64,000 bases of DNA from assembly GCA_921293015.1 (NCBI GenBank), contig OV121081.1:70697022-70761021 (forward strand), given 5' to 3'. The position numbers were made by a program, and so were the translations under genes. The notes under the pieces are model-generated. The model was not told where the DNA came from. It did not search any database and worked only from the letters and a program-made list of their open reading frames with translations. Shown piece by piece: positions 23,201 through 35,452 of this stretch; the first letter of the stretch is position 1; each line of letters opens with the position of its first letter. The DNA comes from Phorcus lineatus. Taxonomy: Eukaryota > Mollusca > Gastropoda > Trochida > Trochidae.

Positions 23201-26200
23201 AAGAAGAATTATACGTTGAAAATTGAATGAGGAATCTACAGAGACATCTGAAATAACACAGCAAGAATTTAATTTTCATGTAGCGTTTACATTTGAAAAA
23301 TGAGAATGGGAGTTTTTCTAGAATAATGTCAAACTTGTAACACTGTTAAATAAATGCTATAATAATTAACAAATAAACATGTGTTCCTTTAACTTTTCAG
23401 GTATCCGGATCACGTACCGAGGTCGCGCCTTCGTGCACTGGACGGAGCAGTTGATGCGGGGCCCGGGGGAGAGTCGGTTCAGGGAGATCCGTCATCACTC
23501 GGCTACAGAGGAATATTTCGATGTCTCACACTCTCTCATACCTAGAGGTACAATAGCTCATACCCAGAGGTACATTCTCATACCAAGAAGTACATTAGCT
23601 CATACCTAGAGGTACAATAGCTCATACCAAGAGGTACATTCTCATACCAAGAGGTACATTAGCTCATACCCAGAGGTACATTAGCTCATACCAAGAGGTA
23701 CATTAGCTCATACCCAGAGATACATTAGCTCATACCAAGAGGTACATTAGCTCATACCAAGAGGTACATTAACTCATACCCAGAGGTACATTATCTCATA
23801 CCCAGAGGTACATTAACTCATACCCAGAGGTACATTATCTCATACCAAGAAGTACATTAGCTCATACCCAGAGGTATATTAGCTCATACCAAGAGGTACC
23901 TTAACTCATACCCAGAGGTACATTAACTCATACCCAGAGGTACATTAACTCATACCCAGAGATACATTAGCTCATACCCAGAGGTACATTATCTCATACC
24001 CAGAGGTACATTAACTCATACCCAGAGGTACATTATCTCATACCAAGAAGTACATTAGCTCATACCCAGAGGTATATTAGCTCATACCCAGAGGTACATT
24101 AGCTCATACCAAGAGGTACATTAGCTCATACCCAGAGATACATTAGCTCATACCAAGAGGTACATTAGCTCATACCAAGAGGTACCTTAACTCATACCCA
24201 GAGATACATTAGCTCATACCCAGAGGTACATTAACTCATACCAAGAGGTACATTAGCTCATACCCAGAGGTACATTATCTCATACCCAGAGGTACATTAA
24301 CTCATACCCAGAGGTACATTATCTCATACCAAGAAGTACATTAGCTCATACCCAGAGGTATATTAGCTCATACCAAGAGGTACCTTAACTCATACCCAGA
24401 GGTACATTAACTCATACCCAGAGATACATTAGCTCATACCCAGAGATACATTAGCTCATACCAAGAGGTACAATAGCTCATACCCAGAGGTACATTATCT
24501 CATACCCAGAGGTACATTAACTCATACCCAGAGGTACATTATCTCATACCAAGAAGTACATTAGCTCATACCCAGAGGTATATTAGCTCATACCAAGAGG
24601 TACATTAGCTCATACCAAGAGGTACATTAGCTCATACCAAGAAGTATATTAGTCCATACCAAGAAGTACATTAGCTCATACCCAGAGGTACATTAGCTCA
24701 TACCCAGAGGTACATTATCTCATACCAAGAGGTATATTAGCTCATACCAAGAGGTACATTAACTCATACCCAGAGGTACATTAGCTCATACCAAGAGGTA
24801 CATTAACTCATACCAAGAGGTATATTAGCTCATACCAAGAGGTACATTAACTCATACCAAGAGGTACATTAGCTCATACCCAGAGGTACATTAACTCATA
24901 CCAAGAGGTATATTAGCTCATACCAAGAGGTACATTATCTCATACCAAGAAGTATATTAGTCCATACCAAGAGGTACATTATCTCATACCCAGAGGTACA
25001 TTAGCTCATACCAAGAGGTACATTAACTCATACCAAGAGGTACATTAGCTCATACCCAGAGGTACATTAACTCATACCAAGAGGTACATTATCTCATACC
25101 AAGAAGTATATTAGTCCATACCAAGAGGTACATTATCTCATACCCAGAGGTACATTAGCTCATACCAAGAGGTACATTAACTCATACCCAGAGGTACATT
25201 AGCTCATACCAAGAAGTACATTAGCTCATACCCAGAGGTACATTAGCTCATACCCAGAGGTACATTAGCTCATACCAAGAGGTACATTATCTCATACCCA
25301 GAGGTACATTAACTCATACCCAGAGGTACATTAGCTCATACCCAGAGGTACATTAGCTCATACCAAGAGGTACATTATCTCATACCCAGAGGTACATTAA
25401 CTCATACCCAGAGGTACATTATCTCATACCCAGAGGTACATTAACTCATACCCAGAGGTACATTATCTCATACCCAGAGGTACCTTAACTCATACCCAGA
25501 GGTACCTTAACTCATACCCAGAGGTACATTAACTCATACCCAGAGGTACATTATCTCATACCCAGAGGTACATTAACTCATACCCAGATGTACATTATTT
25601 CATACCCAGAGGTACCTTAACTCATACCCAGAGATAAATTAACTCATACCCAGAGGTACCTTAACTCATACCCTGAGATACAATAGCTCATATGTAGAGT
25701 TGAATTAGTTAATATGTAGAGATACATAAGCTCATACCTAGAGGCACAATTAGCATATCCCTTATAACACAACAAGAAAATAGCCCGACGCCGACCGACC
25801 GCCTTCCCTTGGACCGAACATTGCAATTTGACAGACTCCTACACTCCTCGCTCCAAAAACATCCCAAGAAATTCTATTAGTCTTATTTCAAAGTCGATCC
25901 TTTCATAGTACAAACAAATATTACTAAAAGAGTACGGTGAACCATATCCCCCGGTCTTTAGCAGCACTGATTTAATATGCTTTTTTGCAAGGGAGCTCTG
26001 TATAATTTTGTAACTATGACACAACTTTTTTTTGGGAGTAGGTCTTCCTAAATGATGTTTGAAAACGTGCCTTTTTTTAAAACTAGGTTGACATTCAAGT
26101 TTATCGTTATGGAGAATAGTCTGCATGTTTTATGAATCCTATAAACTGAAAGTGAATATTGTAAATGATACATTTGATATTTAGTTGAGCTTTTTAAGTC

Positions 26201-29200
26201 AAAGTCGCACCAGGGTGTCTTGTCGGACACGTGCATCAGCAGCATGGCGCCCATCATCAGAAACATCCCTCTTCCGCTGGAAGAGGAACACCATGCTAAA
26301 GTTGTCAGTTAAAACTGCACGTAAAGAAGCATGAAAACGATTTCCTCTTATATATGACCTTTCAGTAAGTTTACTGTAGCGCAAATGTAGTGCTATCATG
26401 TAATTCTCATGCGAAATTAAAGAGTTCTATTTTACGTTTATGTTCATGTTTTTAAAAAGCTACATATTTTTCTGCGAAAAGTACACTGTAGGAACACAGT
26501 AGTTAGAGAAGTTCTTAAGTGATATCCTTGATAAAATAATAATAAACTGTAAAACATTAATTTCTTATTTTTATTTATATTCTTGCTTCTTTATTTATGT
26601 TAATAACATAAATAAGAGAAATGTTGAAAGTGTTGAATTAAAACACGCTACATTTAGTAGTCCTTATGTGTTTTCCATGGAAGGAATTATAGAGCTAGTC
26701 ATCACCCCGTCAGTGTATCAAAAAGAACGCCTCTAAAGACATCTCACTTAGCTTAACATTCTCATTTCTTCACAAAATATACTTTAATCTGTATCTCTAG
26801 AAATACTCCTTTATTTTTATTCTTTCCTTCATATAAAAGTAGTCGTTTCTATTAAAGGGACGTTCTAAGGCAATGGTCTGCCATTTTTTTTCTTGCCTGA
26901 TGTAAAAAATAAGAAAACGTTGTATTTTTAGGAATGTTTGCAATGTTAAAGAATATGATTATGAAATATACACAAATTTGCGAAAAATGATATACGATAT
27001 GCCTTTTGACGGCGGAAAATGAATGACTTCACTTCTGAAGGTAATGATGCTAATGACATCCCCTGCAGGTTCTGGACATCACGATGACAAGAAGGTGTTA
27101 GCTCCTGGTCAGTACACATACCCCTTCCAGTTCGAACTCCCCGTCAACCTGCCCAGCTCGTTTGAAGGTCAACATGGCTTCCTCAGATACTGGGTCAAGG
27201 TGACCATAGAGAAGCCCTGGAATAACGACTACACGACCAAGAAGGTGTTCACTGTCATCTGTCCTCTGGACCTCAACAGGGAACCCACATCAGGGGTAGG
27301 TCTCACGAAAATAGATGTTGAAGCCCTGTTACATTTTTCATGCCAGATCTTTGGTCTACTGCAGCTGGAGTTTAAAGTATTATCCGTGTGGTTTTCACTG
27401 TTCACACACATTTTGAATTTTGGCGCAATGCAAGTTTCAGTTATGCCATGGGTCATGGGTCATGTTATAATATATACTGGGTAAATCTGAACAAATAAAA
27501 CATACCATAACGTGCTAAAGTGCCTTTAAAACCACGAGACGTCATTGTTCGTAAAATCACTAATAAACTGAAATGTGATTAAAATTGTCATATAACTACC
27601 ATAAAGTCAGGAAACGCGGACAAACATTTAGTAACAAAATGTTATGCAATTGAAGTTAAGGACGTATGTAGATTATCCAACGGCCTTGACTTATCTTTGA
27701 TGGCTTTGTACTTTACGCACTGTTTACTATTCATCTTCACGAACATAACTACGCACAAATACAAAAGCAAAGCAAGGTACAAACGTCCATAAAGGAGGCT
27801 TCTTGTTTGTGCTCTAAAGATTAATGTGAAGCAAGAGAGGAGGTTCATCTCCTGATCCGTTACCCACATGGTCACTGATGAGCAATGCAGCCGCTCCCTA
27901 TATATCTATCAATACCTTCCTTCAAGCTTGCTAAGAACATATTTCAACCGTTATAAATACAAGTATTTATGCAGACATCCGACATTAACTGCCTTTGAAG
28001 CAAAACGCGTCGGCTACATTATGACCTGATGATGCACCATACCATTTCTTTCTATCTCGCTCTGAAATGTGGCAAATATGAAACTGCCATGTAATTTAGG
28101 GAACTAATTTACTTGGATCCATCTCGTTTCAGTTGACAGCCAATATTTGTTTTCTTTGTGCACAAGACAAGGAAGAGTTGGCAAAGGACACTTTGTATGC
28201 TAAGTTATTTTGGTGATGGTTCAGTTTCATGAATGCCACTGAGTAACATTTTATATTTTTATGAGATAGATAGTTTATTTTAACATGGAAATAGTTTTTG
28301 AGTTCCCAAGTTAGATATTCATATATCGCATTTTCATAGAGCATGGGAGTGCTAAATGCGTTTAGGAGGTGTTATGTTTATATATTTTTATGTTTAGAAG
28401 GTTAAAAATGCATTTTCGAAGTATTTCAACACTGAATATGTTTTTAACTTTGAATTCACGATTCCATGGTTTATTACTTCGTTTACTACTCACAAGATGC
28501 AAATGATAAACGCCTCACCGTTTTTGGAGAATTCCCTTTCCATGTTTATATCAACTTTGAAGGTACAACGCAACACAATGTTAATTTGATGTTTAAATGC
28601 GCGAATAAAGCAAAGGAAATAACAAACGCACCAAACGTGTTCATGTTCATGTGTATCATACTGCAATATGTCTACATGTCATGGTCAACGAACCAAGATT
28701 TCAATCCGCTATAAAACGTGAGATAATGATCGCCTTTATTGAGCTGTAGATCAAGCCCAAAGACGAGTATCAAACTTCTATGTGTAGAGGGTTATAATAA
28801 TATCTATGTTGTCTGTCCTGGAGAACAGGTCAGTGTTTGTCTGTGTCAATTATTGACACCAAGGAAACGAAACCTTTTCAATATTACAACAGTGAATTTT
28901 CATTATGCGATAAATTAAATGGATATGAAATCACTAATGGCTTTAAACTGCAAAAGTCAATATTTGGTGCATAGACGAAGCTCATCTGACGTCTTTGTTA
29001 TAGATGGGATCCTGCAGGGCTTAACTGGATCAACAGTCTAAGTACGAAGGAACCCTTTGCAGTATCAATCTGTCACCAGTCCATGTCAAATCACCAATTA
29101 CTGTCTCTGCCTTACAGAGCCCAATCGAGGGGAAGAAGACGAAACGTCTGTGCTGCCTCTGCTGTAGATCGGGTCCTGTCAGTGCTGTCCTTTGTGTCCA

Positions 29201-31124
29201 GCAGAAAGGCTTTGTTCCTGGAGAGGCAATCCAGGTCACGGGAGAGGTCAACAACTTGTCCTCTCGCAAGATGGGGGGATCCTCTGTAGAGCTCAAAATG
29301 GTAAGGACATGTAGCTCTGTCTTGTAAAACCTGTCGTTCGTTTTGTTTGTATATACTTTTCGCGGTTTAAAATGTTCACGACTGCTTTTTACCTCGACAC
29401 TTCCACATTGCTATCTTGTGACCAACTGTCATATTGCTATGTTGTCTGATAATATCTGAGAATAAAATTATATAACGTTGTGTATTCAATAAATTGCACG
29501 TCTATCCATAGACCACAGTCTTCCATGCGACCAATAAAACGAGGGCTGTAACGCAGCAGGTGGGTAAACTGAAGAGGGGACCAATATCGTCAGGAGACTC
29601 GGACCTGTGGGAGGGGGAGAAGCTGGTGATACCACCTCTCCCTCCTTCCTACCTCCTGGGCTGCAGCCTCATAGATATCAGATACATCATCGAGGTGAGA
29701 TAGCTTCTTATTACGTCCTATTTTTCATCCCTAAAGTGCATAAGACAACTGTCAGCTATAGTAAGTTGATTATTGTCAGCGCAGTATTTACAAGTGAGAG
29801 ATACTGGTATAGTTTTTTACTATTATGTATTAATAGTCTTTATTGATGTTATTCAAGGATTTCAAGTTAAATGAGACTTTCAAACGAGGAGAAGGTTTTC
29901 CTGGTGCAGATATCTGGCATGTTGTAACATCTAGCTTTTGTTCATTTCAGTTACGTGTAGACCCTGTCGGCCCCGCATTCGACCTCTCTGTCCCAATAGA
30001 GATATTCATAGGCACCATCCCAGTGCGGTCAGCAGTGCAGAGGTACATAAGGAACAACCAGATCAGTCCCCCAACCATCAGCCGGCTCCAGCTGGCAGCT
30101 CAACAGATGCCCAGCCTCAACCTGAAGAGGAGCAACTCGCCCTTGGGTAGTATGTACACTCCCCAGAGTCCATCGTCCCTCAGTCAGAGTAGCACTCCGG
30201 ACAGCGTCTTCAGCTACAGACAGCAACCATACGGCTATCCCCAAACGTCTGCATATCATCAACCTCCCCATCATGTTCATTTTGAAAGTCAAGGTTATGC
30301 TCCCCATGGTTACGGGTATGGACCACAATCACAGCCCCAAGGGTATGGTCCAGTCCATGGATATGGAGCTTCACGCCACAATTACCAGAACATAAACATG
30401 CCGACACCTTCAACTCATCTGTACCAGAATCTGGGAAGTCCTTCCAAAGCGGGTCACTCGGGTCACCTTTACCCGTACCTACCCGGGGTGGAGGTCAGAC
30501 AACCATACAGGGAACATGCTCCAGAACCTCCTAGACCAACTCATGTGGAGGTCATCAGAGATCCTAACTGGATGCGTAAGTGTTAATTTCAGATGTCTTG
30601 ACTCCCCCTCCCCCTCTCATCATTTGATTAAATCTGATTAACCAGTTAGGTATCTTCTTCCGCTCTCCACTTTCCTAATTAACTATGAACTGTTGCTTTT
30701 GTAACAGTTGCATAGATGTTGCCAAAATCAAACCTACGCTGGACAATGTGTTGGGTTCTAATATCTCGGTTCGTTCAACCTTATGTCTTTTCCTCACGAT
30801 TAGTCCTAGGACACACCATAACTACTTCCCTAAAGCTCACAAATCAATGTACAAAGCACTGTAGAACAGAAACATAACCAACGTGAAAACACAAACACAA
30901 ATCTTAATTGCTAATGTTCTTTTTTTCTTGACAATGTATGAATGGTCTTTGTTTCAGCTTCACCATCGTTTTCGGAGTACTTCTTCGGGCAAAGGTGTAT
31001 TCGTGACGACGACGACGAGGAGAATACGCGAGGAGACGTGTACTATACCCCGCTGTATGTGTACTACGACTTCGAGAAACCAAGAACAGAAAAACAAACA
31101 CGGACAGTTCGGATAACCTCATAG
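14275..31124 (+). CDS. Alpha-arrestin (ARRDC2/3/TXNIP-like), seven coding exons, 549 aa
   Basis: Alpha-arrestins are cytoplasmic and endosomal adaptors that link membrane cargo to ubiquitin ligases and sorting. Exons: 14275-14392, 23401-23547, 27069-27295, 29118-29300, 29512-29694, 29951-30575, 30958-31124 (stop TAG). All have GT-AG introns and phases agree; the total of 1650 nt is exactly 550 codons. Arrestin_N covers about residues 1-160 (MGKLNVFEISLSNKQDVYYA, then GIRITYRGRAFVHWTE, then LPSSFEGQHGFLRYWVKVTI). Arrestin_C begins after LCCLCCRSGPVS (about 175-186) and includes GFVPGEAIQVTGEVNNLSS. Residues about 345-490 form a low-complexity tail rich in Q, G, Y, P and H. Exon 7 adds an acidic run (RDDDDEEN). 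No PPxY motif is visible, although many alpha-arrestins bind NEDD4-type ligases through one. Intron 2 starts with a large minisatellite. Confidence 0.93.
17215..17320 (+). repeat. Dispersed repeat, copy 1 (partner at 33850-33960)
   Basis: Shares CTGACGACTC-TTTATGTG and TTTACATGCA-TTT-AGAG with 33915-33954, with weaker similarity around it. Class unknown. Confidence 0.45.
19461..19610 (+). repeat. SINE-like dispersed repeat, copy 1
   Basis: Shares with copies at 19961-20150 and 31775-31935 the blocks GCATTACCGG, CTATCCAGAACGG-TCCCATGGG, AGACCCGGCTAC and TTTCTCCTGCAT. Interspersed recurrence at this size suggests a SINE or short non-autonomous element. No A/B box was confirmed. Confidence 0.55.
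19961..20150 (+). repeat. SINE-like dispersed repeat, copy 2
   Basis: Begins TAGCATTACCGGCCA, aligned to copy 1, and continues through CCACGGGATCCATCTAATAA to TCTCTCCTGCACCGAATATG. It is more diverged than copies 1 and 3 are from each other, and contains a short TC run. Confidence 0.45.
23535..25755 (+). repeat. 22-bp minisatellite derived from the exon 2 splice-donor junction (about 100 copies)
   Basis: The unit is CTCATACCCAGAGGTACATTAG, 22 bp, written here with its commonest bases. Its first copy is the 3' end of arrestin exon 2 plus the start of intron 2: exonic CTCATACCTAGAG, then intronic GTACAATAG. The array then runs for about 2.2 kb, so each unit repeats a GAG/GTAC donor-like sequence. 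Units vary at few positions (CCC/CCA, TTAG/TTAA/TTAT, GGTAC/AGTAC), and blocks of variant units recur at spacings near 9, 10 and 13 units, showing higher-order amplification. The last few units, after about 25660, are decayed. The unit length is not a multiple of three. Confidence 0.93.
25756..27068 (+). other. Remainder of arrestin intron 2
   Basis: Ordinary AT-rich intronic sequence between the minisatellite and the exon 3 acceptor (CCCTGCAG). Nothing else recognised. Confidence 0.6.
27296..29117 (+). other. Arrestin intron 3
   Basis: Donor GGG/GTAGGT. The acceptor CCTTACAG at 29117 was chosen because it keeps phase 0 and joins to SPIEGKKTKRLCC. The nearer-looking acceptor before 29003 would run into a stop. 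No repeat or gene recognised inside. Confidence 0.7.
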
Positions 31125-31774
31125 CATCTATAGCTCAAAAGCACAAATACACTTTTGCACATTTTCTAAGACTGTTCGTTGTAAACTACTCTAAACCGAT
31201 CGAGAAGCAATAGCACGATTTTTAAATAATTGACCAAATACTGTGACGATAAGCGTTTCAATGACGATAATACACTGGATGCCCATGGGCAACCATGTTT
31301 GTGGAGGTTCTGAAGGAGAAGGAAAGTAGAACGGTTCTAATACTAACAATGTATACATGACGATTGTAAGAAACTAGTGTTCTCCAATGGAAATCTTAGA
31401 ACGACAGTATGTTTGAGAGATATATATTTGATAATACACATTTCACTCTTGCTTGTACATTGTGTATATCAATATTAATATACTAAGAATACATAGGTTT
31501 CACTTTTTTCATAATGTGGTTGTGATTACCTGAATGCGAAAACATGTTGATCAAGACTGTTTTGTACAAATGAATTCTTCTTTTGCTCATCACATTGATT
31601 TCTGAGTCTCACAGAAAACAGAATGTTCGATTCCTCACGCTTAATAACTTGAGTTACGATTTACCCCAAAATTCTGATGCGTGGTCATCAGGTTTAATCG
31701 CGGCCTAGTGTTAACGTACCATTAATACTTTGATATCAATAAGGGTGCTTGGATTGTGACAGCATTGGTATGCT
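31125..31774 (+). other. Probable 3' UTR and downstream flank of the arrestin gene
   Basis: Directly follows the arrestin stop codon. I did not find a clear AATAAA signal at a convincing place, so the transcript end is unknown. Confidence 0.4.
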
Positions 31775-31935
31775 CTGTGCTTCTTTATAGCTGCAGCGCG
31801 CCCAAAGCCATACTGCCCCATTACTCTGGAAATTATCCAGAACGGCCCCATGGGATTCAGCTAATGTACCAGATCTGGTTACAACGCTATACCATGATAA
31901 GGAATCTTCACTTTTCTCCTGCATAAAACATGAAC
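31775..31935 (+). repeat. SINE-like dispersed repeat, copy 3
   Basis: Matches copy 1 through TATCCAGAACGG, CCCATGGGATTC, CAGATCTGGTTAC, TGATAAG and TTTTCTCCTGCAT, in the same orientation. Confidence 0.55.
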
Positions 31936-33849
31936 TTCGTCTGGTAAAAGTTCTATTTTTCAAACTGATCAATGATATGACTGTGACGCTGAATAATTCA
32001 ACTACAAATAGGCATTATAATTACTTGGTTAAAACATTCAGAGGAAATTGATAATATTTTTGTGTTTATAAGTCACCTTCGGAGCTTCGTGATCTACACA
32101 TGGCCTAAAGAAATCTGGCATGTCTTAATCTACATTCTTTAGTTCTTTTAATTGAAATAGTTCGATGATGACCAATCTCATTTAAATCAGTTCCAACTTG
32201 TCCCTCGTTTCTCGCTGCGTTTTATTTTACGTAAAAAGCCAAATCAAACGCAAATATTGTCACGATAGAAACCCTTCTCTCACTATCTTTCTCAAGGTCG
32301 CAGACATGGCTTGATTTCCGACCAATAATGAGCGTATTCTTCATATAGTAAACAAACACACGATCATTTTGCTTTGCGGCTTTTCTCAGAAAATCTCGTA
32401 TTCCGGGATACAAAGGTTAGATGTCATGTTTCAGTTCAGTCAGTTGCCGATGTCAACCGTTATGTTTTTTTGTTATCGGCTGAAACAGTATGGCGGTAAA
32501 GGACTTTTGACACGGCTATAATGGAGCCGTGGTCCGATTTAAGAAACGCATCGAGGTACGAGGGACAAGTTTCGACCTGGTTTAAATGAGATTTGGTGAT
32601 GACTGGTGTTATCAAAGGAAAGGAAGTAGTTCTATACATGAATCTTTTCCGTCTGAATAATAAGGTGTGGATATGTTAACGGCACAATTTCCAGATACTT
32701 AAACTTGTTCAAAGCGGTATACTATCTACATCATTACCCAAAAGTTTTTGTATTTTGTAAGCAGCTACTTAGCGCGACAATGTAGGTTGGAATACCCTGT
32801 TCCAAGAAACCCATTCATACATATTTTTTATGGAAACATTGGTTAATGTATTTTGTAGGTCCATGTATCTGCTACGTTCAAAATGTATTAAATTACAGAA
32901 AGATTTAATTTCGAGAAAAAAATCAAAATTTCAAGGCCTCAAGGACATACAATTATATGTCGACAGTTTTATCGGTCGAGCTCAGTTGGAAAAATTCTTA
33001 ACAATAAGAAAACGTTTGTAACAACTCCTTTTCGCATATTAGGCCTACTATTTTGCCACTGCAGGAAAACACTGTATGATATTGCCAATGCCCCTCGTTA
33101 TGCAATATCTGTAAATTAATATTAGCTATGATTTCTTTTCTTAAGCATGTGTGAAATTGTGATAATTATGATGATTTAAACGAAGTTCAATTGGATCCAA
33201 TGTCAGTCGAAACAAATGCTTACTGGCGTTTGATTTGCCCAATGATATTGGTTTTATATATTATTTACGATCACACAGCCATTGATGACATTTTGCTCAA
33301 GTTCACGTTGTTCGGTCATCCACAAGATACCCATTTACAACTGAACGCCTATTTGTATTTGTTTTTGGCTAGTATATAAACTGTTGTTATTCTGTGTATA
33401 CCTCTATGCAATATTCTTTAAATTTCTAAAATCTGTTTTTCACTCTTAATTCCCAAAATAACAATTAGCTACATGTATGGTATTTGAATATTTGTTGCAA
33501 CATCAACCCCCTTTAATACAAACGTACGTTTTAGAAGACTTCTACCAATTTTTTTTTATTCCGTTTCATTTAGTACAATTTGCATGAAAGGGCAATATAC
33601 AAATCACTGAGCTTTCATTAGCTCTTACAGAACCAGGAATAAAAAAACCCATTAATTAATGTGTGAATGAAAAATATCAAAAATGGAGTAAAAAAACAGA
33701 TGACCTTTGTTGACCTTCTCTTTGCATACTTTTGTTTCCTAACTACATTAACAAGAACCTTAATTCCTTTGTAAAACAACAAAGTTCTTCATATATCCTC
33801 TGAATACCACTTTATCGCGTAATCGCTCCCTCAGATCATCCGCAAGGTG
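31936..33849. other. Non-coding stretch
   Basis: No supported gene or repeat. Open frames of about 60 codons here lack any family signal. Confidence 0.3.
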
Positions 33850-33960
33850 TTCCCTTCATTTAGAATCACCATTCCCAGGCTAATAAACCTCAAATTAATT
33901 ACACAAATATCTTCACTGACGACTCATTTATGTGTTTACATGCACTTTAAGAGATGTGCA
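33850..33960 (+). repeat. Dispersed repeat, copy 2 (partner at 17215-17320)
   Basis: CACTGACGACTCATTTATGT continuing into GTTTACATGCACTTTAAGAG, collinear with 17275-17312. Confidence 0.45.
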
Positions 33961-34095
33961 TTTAACAGGAAAATCGTTATTGCATGTTTGAAAACTCCCT
34001 GTGGCAGTTGTTCACCTATGTTTCATTAATGTCAATGTTTCGCTTTGCCATCTTGGCATTTAAATGCTGTTGTCAGCTTGAATTACGTTACATAA

Positions 34096-34395
34096 ACACA
34101 CTACACGTTCATTTGTCGTTTATGTGAGTCGTAGTGAGTAACGATTTATCCAGTGTGTTTGAGATGTAAACCTTTATGGTACATGTTACACACTACACAT
34201 TCATTTGTCGTTTATAACTAGTCGTTGTGAGTAACGATTTACCCAGTATATTTGAGATGTAAACCTTTATGGTACATGTTACACACTACACGTTCTTTTG
34301 TCGTTTATAACTAGTCGAAGTATAGTGAGTAACGATTTATCCAGTATGTTTGAGATGTAAACGTTTATGGTACATGTTACACATTTCACGTTACT
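34096..34395 (+). repeat. Tandem triplication, about 93-98 bp period
   Basis: Three consecutive copies contain ACACTACACGTTC, TTTGTCGTTTATAACTAGTC, GAGTAACGATTTA and TTTGAGATGTAAACCTTTAT, followed by GGTACATGTTACACA. The GAGTAACGATTTA block lies near 34137, 34230 and 34328. The copies are very similar, so the amplification is recent. Confidence 0.85.
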
Positions 34396-34935
34396 TTGTT
34401 CTTCATATGTTTTCTTGGCAATTGCATGTAAACAGTAGGGTTTGAATATATAACCGGCCACTTGGCGTTTGCATTTGAGTTTAAGGTTTTTCTTAACATA
34501 TTAACGACCACTGCTCAGTGATAAAACATTAATACAGAGAAGAACAACACAAACAGCACTTAAATACTGACCTTTATTGAAATTATCAAATATCAAGCGC
34601 AATCCACTAGTGGCCACTTTTGTTTGAAGAGATTTTAATCATTTGAGGAAGAGACATGGATTCCCATAGCTGAACTGATAATGGTACGTTAGTTTTAGAA
34701 CTGTTTCTTTTGATTAAAACACATTGTCTTGCAATTGGTACCGATGGTTTTCATTTTCCTGAGATTAGATTACTCATTTATAAACGTGTTCCTGCCCCTT
34801 TAAAGTGATCATGCAAATAATATTCAATGTGGTGTAGATCAACCAAGTCAGCCAAGTTGCAAAAGCAGGTGTTGCAGTACTCCAGGTGTATATTAAGAAA
34901 CATAATGTCAGAAAGAACAAACTCAAAATAAGATT
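34396..34935. other. Non-coding stretch left of the LINE target duplication
   Basis: AT-rich, no gene or repeat recognised. Confidence 0.3.
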
Positions 34936-35193
34936 ATTTATTCAAAAATTTATTATTAACCCACAAGCCTTTCTTAATTGTAAGAAAAAGTAACACTGAT
35001 CTATATTTAGGTGTCATTCATTGCAAGATGAAAGTAGGATAGTCTTTTACTAGATCGAAAAACAGGACCTTACAATCATAACTCACTTTCCTATATGTAT
35101 GAGTTAAGAAATGTGCGTGAAGTCATATGTCAACAAACTAAAAATACAGAAAATATATTAAAGACAAAAAACCCTAATGAAAACACTATGATG
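34936..35193. repeat. 258-bp target site duplication, left copy
   Basis: Identical at every base to 40876-41133. The pair exactly brackets the LINE: identity starts at ATTTATTCAAAAA and stops at CACTATGATG, where the left copy meets the (GA)n tail of the element and the right copy continues into unrelated sequence. Confidence 0.93.
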
Positions 35194-35210
35194 AGAGAGA
35201 GAGAGAGAGA
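35194..35210 (-). repeat. (TC)n tail of the LINE
   Basis: A GA dinucleotide run on the plus strand, hence TC on the element's strand, exactly at the 3' junction with the target duplication. It takes the place of a poly(A) tail. Confidence 0.8.
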
Positions 35211-35452
35211 TTCTTTATTTCCTCCAGTTCGAACCGAAGATCAAAAACATATATACAAATACATCAATTTATACAAATACAATGTTACATTTATATATAC
35301 AAACACAATAAATAAGAGGATTGAATATACATGTTAAGACATTAAGTAAATATAGGGATTTATATTAAGTAGATGGACATATCTACAGTACCAGTATTAT
35401 AGAATAGTAGACAGTGTAGTCATTTACTAATGTTTTATGCACAGGCAGTTGA

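Larger units (their letters stand above)
14393..23400 (+). other. Arrestin intron 1 (9.0 kb)
   Basis: Donor AAAAG/GTGAGT and acceptor TTTTCAG/GTAT. It holds two copies of a dispersed SINE-like repeat (19461-19610, 19961-20150) and part of a repeat shared with 33.9 kb (about 17215-17310). No internal gene is supported; short ORFs inside look random. Confidence 0.8.

Noticed and set aside
23535..25755. CRISPR-like regular array
   Set aside because: Units are directly adjacent without spacers, and the window is eukaryotic; it is a minisatellite.
29003..29117. Earlier acceptor for arrestin exon 4
   Set aside because: The ATAG acceptor before 29003 leads in phase 0 to a stop within seven codons; the acceptor at 29117 joins conserved sequence without a stop.
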